Assembly: GCA_018375265.1 (NCBI GenBank)
Contig: JAHADO010000082.1
Span: forward strand, 1-6,350
Direction of reading: 5' to 3'
From: Campylobacter concisus
GTDB taxonomy: Bacteria > Campylobacterota > Campylobacteria > Campylobacterales > Campylobacteraceae
DNA: 6,350 nucleotides
The notes beneath the pieces are model-generated. The model ran no database searches and was not told the DNA's origin. It was given only the letters and a program-made list of their open reading frames with translations. Shown here in pieces: positions 4,865-6,350 of the stretch. Position 1 is the first letter of the stretch; every line of letters begins with the position of its first letter. Position numbers and translations under genes: made by a program.

Positions 4865-6350
4865 TTAGCTCTCTTTTAAAAGCTTGCTTGCAAGCATATC
4901 TGCTTTTGCTTTGTCGGTGTCTTTTTTGACGGATTTATAAATTTTAGAGATGTAGTTTTCTAAAACTTCGTGGCAGGAGATCACTTTTTCACCATCACGC
5001 CTAGCTACTTTTGTGTATTCGCCGTTACTTTGTAGCTCAAATGCTAGGTCATTATCGCTTAGCTGAAGCTCTAAAATTTCAAGTAGCCTTTCTTGAAGCC
5101 TTGGCTCAAAGATAGGCGTCATAAGCTCCAAGCGGCGCTCCAAATTTCGTGGCATCCAGTCAGCACTTGAGATGTAAATTTTTGGATCGGCGTGTTTAAA
5201 ATATAAAATTCTAGCGTGCTCTAAGTATTTGCCGATGATCGAGCGAACTCTGATGTTTTCGCTTTTGCCTTTTACGCCTGGCCTTAGTCCGCATACACCA
5301 CGAACTATGAGATCGATCTTCACGCCTGCATTCGAGGCGCGGCTAAGCTCGTTTATCACGTCTTCGTCTATTAGTGCATTCATCTTGGCGATGATCCTGC
5401 CCTCGCTGCCTTTGCTAGCCTCCACTCTTATCTTTTCGATGATGCGCTCTTTTATCTGAAAGGGCGACATGCTAAGGGCGTTTAGACGGCGGTTCTTGTT
5501 ATATCCTGATAGGATGTGAAAAAATGAGGTCGTATCTTGGCTAAATTCCTCTTTGCTCGTAAATAGGCTAACGTCGGTGTAAATTTTTGCTGAGCTGCCG
5601 TTGTAGTTGCCAGTGCCAAAGTGCATATAAAATTTGAGTTTATCACCGATCTGGCGGATCACTTGGCTAACTTTTGCATGGACTTTAAAGCCCGTGATGC
5701 CATATATCACGTGTGCGCCAGCATCTTCAAGCGCCTTTGCCCAGTGCAAGTTATTTTCTTCATCAAACCTCGCTTTTAGCTCGACCATCACGGTTACTTG
5801 CTTGCCGTCGCTTGCGGCATCTATCAGGCTTTGGATGATTGGCGAGTTTTTATCGACCCTATAAAGCGTCATGCGTATCGAGATCACCTTTGGATCTTTA
5901 CTAGCCTCTCTTATAAAGCTAACGACTGGATCAAAGCTCTCAAATGGATGAACTAGCAGTACATCCTCTTTATCTATGGCGTCAAAGATCGAGACGCCGT
6001 TGCCAAATGGAGGCAGTGTTTTTGGGGCGTAGGGCGGATTTGCTAGGTGGCTGAAGTTCTTGCTCCCAGCTATCTCCCAAAGAGAGCTAAGTGTAAGCGG
6101 GATGCTTGAAAAGTAGATATCTTTGTGAAAAATTTTCATGTGAAAATTTAAAAACTCTAAGATATCAGCGTCTGCATCTTTATCTATCTGCATACGCACA
6201 AAAGCCCCTTTTCTGCGAAGCTTTAGCCCTTGCTCAAGTATCATCATAAAGTCATCCGCCTCTTCTTCCTCGATGACGATATCAGCATTTCTTGTCACTC
6301 TAAAAGCAGCCGAGCTAATAAGCTTATACCCTGGGAAAATTTCTTCTGCG
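4865..6350 (-). CDS. ppk: Polyphosphate kinase 1, C-terminal 494 codons (5' end outside window)
   Basis: PPK1 reversibly transfers the terminal phosphate of ATP to inorganic polyphosphate and affects stress survival and virulence in Campylobacter. The frame is open to the right edge; the first complete codons read [20 protein letters not shown], a conserved PPK1 segment, so the GTG at 6296-6298 is internal and not a start. Roughly the first 200 residues of a ~690-residue protein are missing. The phosphorylated active-site histidine is in [10 protein letters not shown] (codon at 5678-5680, matching E. coli H435). The second catalytic histidine is in [10 protein letters not shown] (5216-5218, matching H592); their spacing of 154 residues is close to E. 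coli's 157. Other family motifs are [35 protein letters not shown] and [14 protein letters not shown]. The gene ends in TAA just before a terminator hairpin. Nothing suggests inactivation. Confidence 0.98.
   Translation of the reverse strand, partial: AEEIFPGYKLISSAAFRVTRNADIVIEEEEADDFMMILEQGLKLRRKGAFVRMQIDKDADADILEFLNFHMKIFHKDIYFSSIPLTLSSLWEIAGSKNFSHLANPPYAPKTLPPFGNGVSIFDAIDKEDVLLVHPFESFDPVVSFIREASKDPKVISIRMTLYRVDKNSPIIQSLIDAASDGKQVTVMVELKARFDEENNLHWAKALEDAGAHVIYGITGFKVHAKVSQVIRQIGDKLKFYMHFGTGNYNGSSAKIYTDVSLFTSKEEFSQDTTSFFHILSGYNKNRRLNALSMSPFQIKERIIEKIRVEASKGSEGRIIAKMNALIDEDVINELSRASNAGVKIDLIVRGVCGLRPGVKGKSENIRVRSIIGKYLEHARILYFKHADPKIYISSADWMPRNLERRLELMTPIFEPRLQERLLEILELQLSDNDLAFELQSNGEYTKVARRDGEKVISCHEVLENYISKIYKSVKKDTDKAKADMLASKLLKES

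Noticed and set aside
6296..6298. GTG as a possible start of the polyphosphate kinase
   Set aside because: The frame continues to the window edge and the upstream residues match conserved PPK1 sequence, so the gene simply begins outside the window.
1..6350. CRISPR arrays, tRNA or rRNA genes, insertion sequences, phage genes
   Set aside because: No regularly spaced repeats, cloverleaf-like sequences, transposase motifs or terminal inverted repeats were seen. The recurring AAATTT words reflect genome-wide composition and not a repeat element.

Overview
The window looks like a chromosomal segment of a Campylobacter-type epsilonproteobacterium, nearest in style to the C. concisus / C. showae group. 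The reasons are the AT-rich but not extreme composition, the constant AAATTT words, Lys/Ile/Phe/Leu-rich proteins with TTA/CTT/CTA leucine codons, and an adjacent rpe-dnaQ pair, which I recall from Campylobacter and Helicobacter. The species call is an inference from style, not from a marker gene.

Positions 1-1704 (+ strand) hold three tightly packed genes: the last 81 codons of an unrecognised gene, then rpe (ribulose-phosphate 3-epimerase) 9 bases later, then a dnaQ-like DEDDh 3'-5' exonuclease whose TTG start overlaps the rpe stop (TTGA). Positions 1705-2387 hold no intact gene. There are coding remnants on both strands: the better one is a + strand C-terminal fragment broken by a single frameshift in an A run, and the weaker one is a - strand fragment interrupted by TGA. 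The stretch ends in a strong intrinsic terminator at 2362-2386 that serves the genes arriving from the right.

Positions 2388-4607 (- strand) form a compact three-gene operon, transcribed in the order yjiH-like, yjiG-like, M20 peptidase. The first two are small membrane proteins of the nucleoside-recognition (Gate) type. The third is a cytoplasmic zinc peptidase resembling glutamate carboxypeptidase (CPG2). The spacings are 3 and 9 bases, each gene has its own Shine-Dalgarno, and there is a TATAAT box upstream. E. coli keeps yjiG-yjiH beside a different peptidase, iadA, so a link between this membrane pair and use of small peptides or N-acyl amino acids is a reasonable hypothesis.

Positions 4620-4864 are a very AT-rich intergenic region holding the operon promoter, a 12-base palindrome and the ppk terminator. 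From 4865 to the right edge (- strand) lies the C-terminal 494 codons of polyphosphate kinase ppk, with both active-site histidines; its N-terminus is outside the window. Most of the window is ordinary housekeeping sequence. The points worth a second look are the peptidase/YjiGH operon and the decayed region. I see no CRISPR array, tRNA, rRNA, insertion sequence or obvious phage gene.
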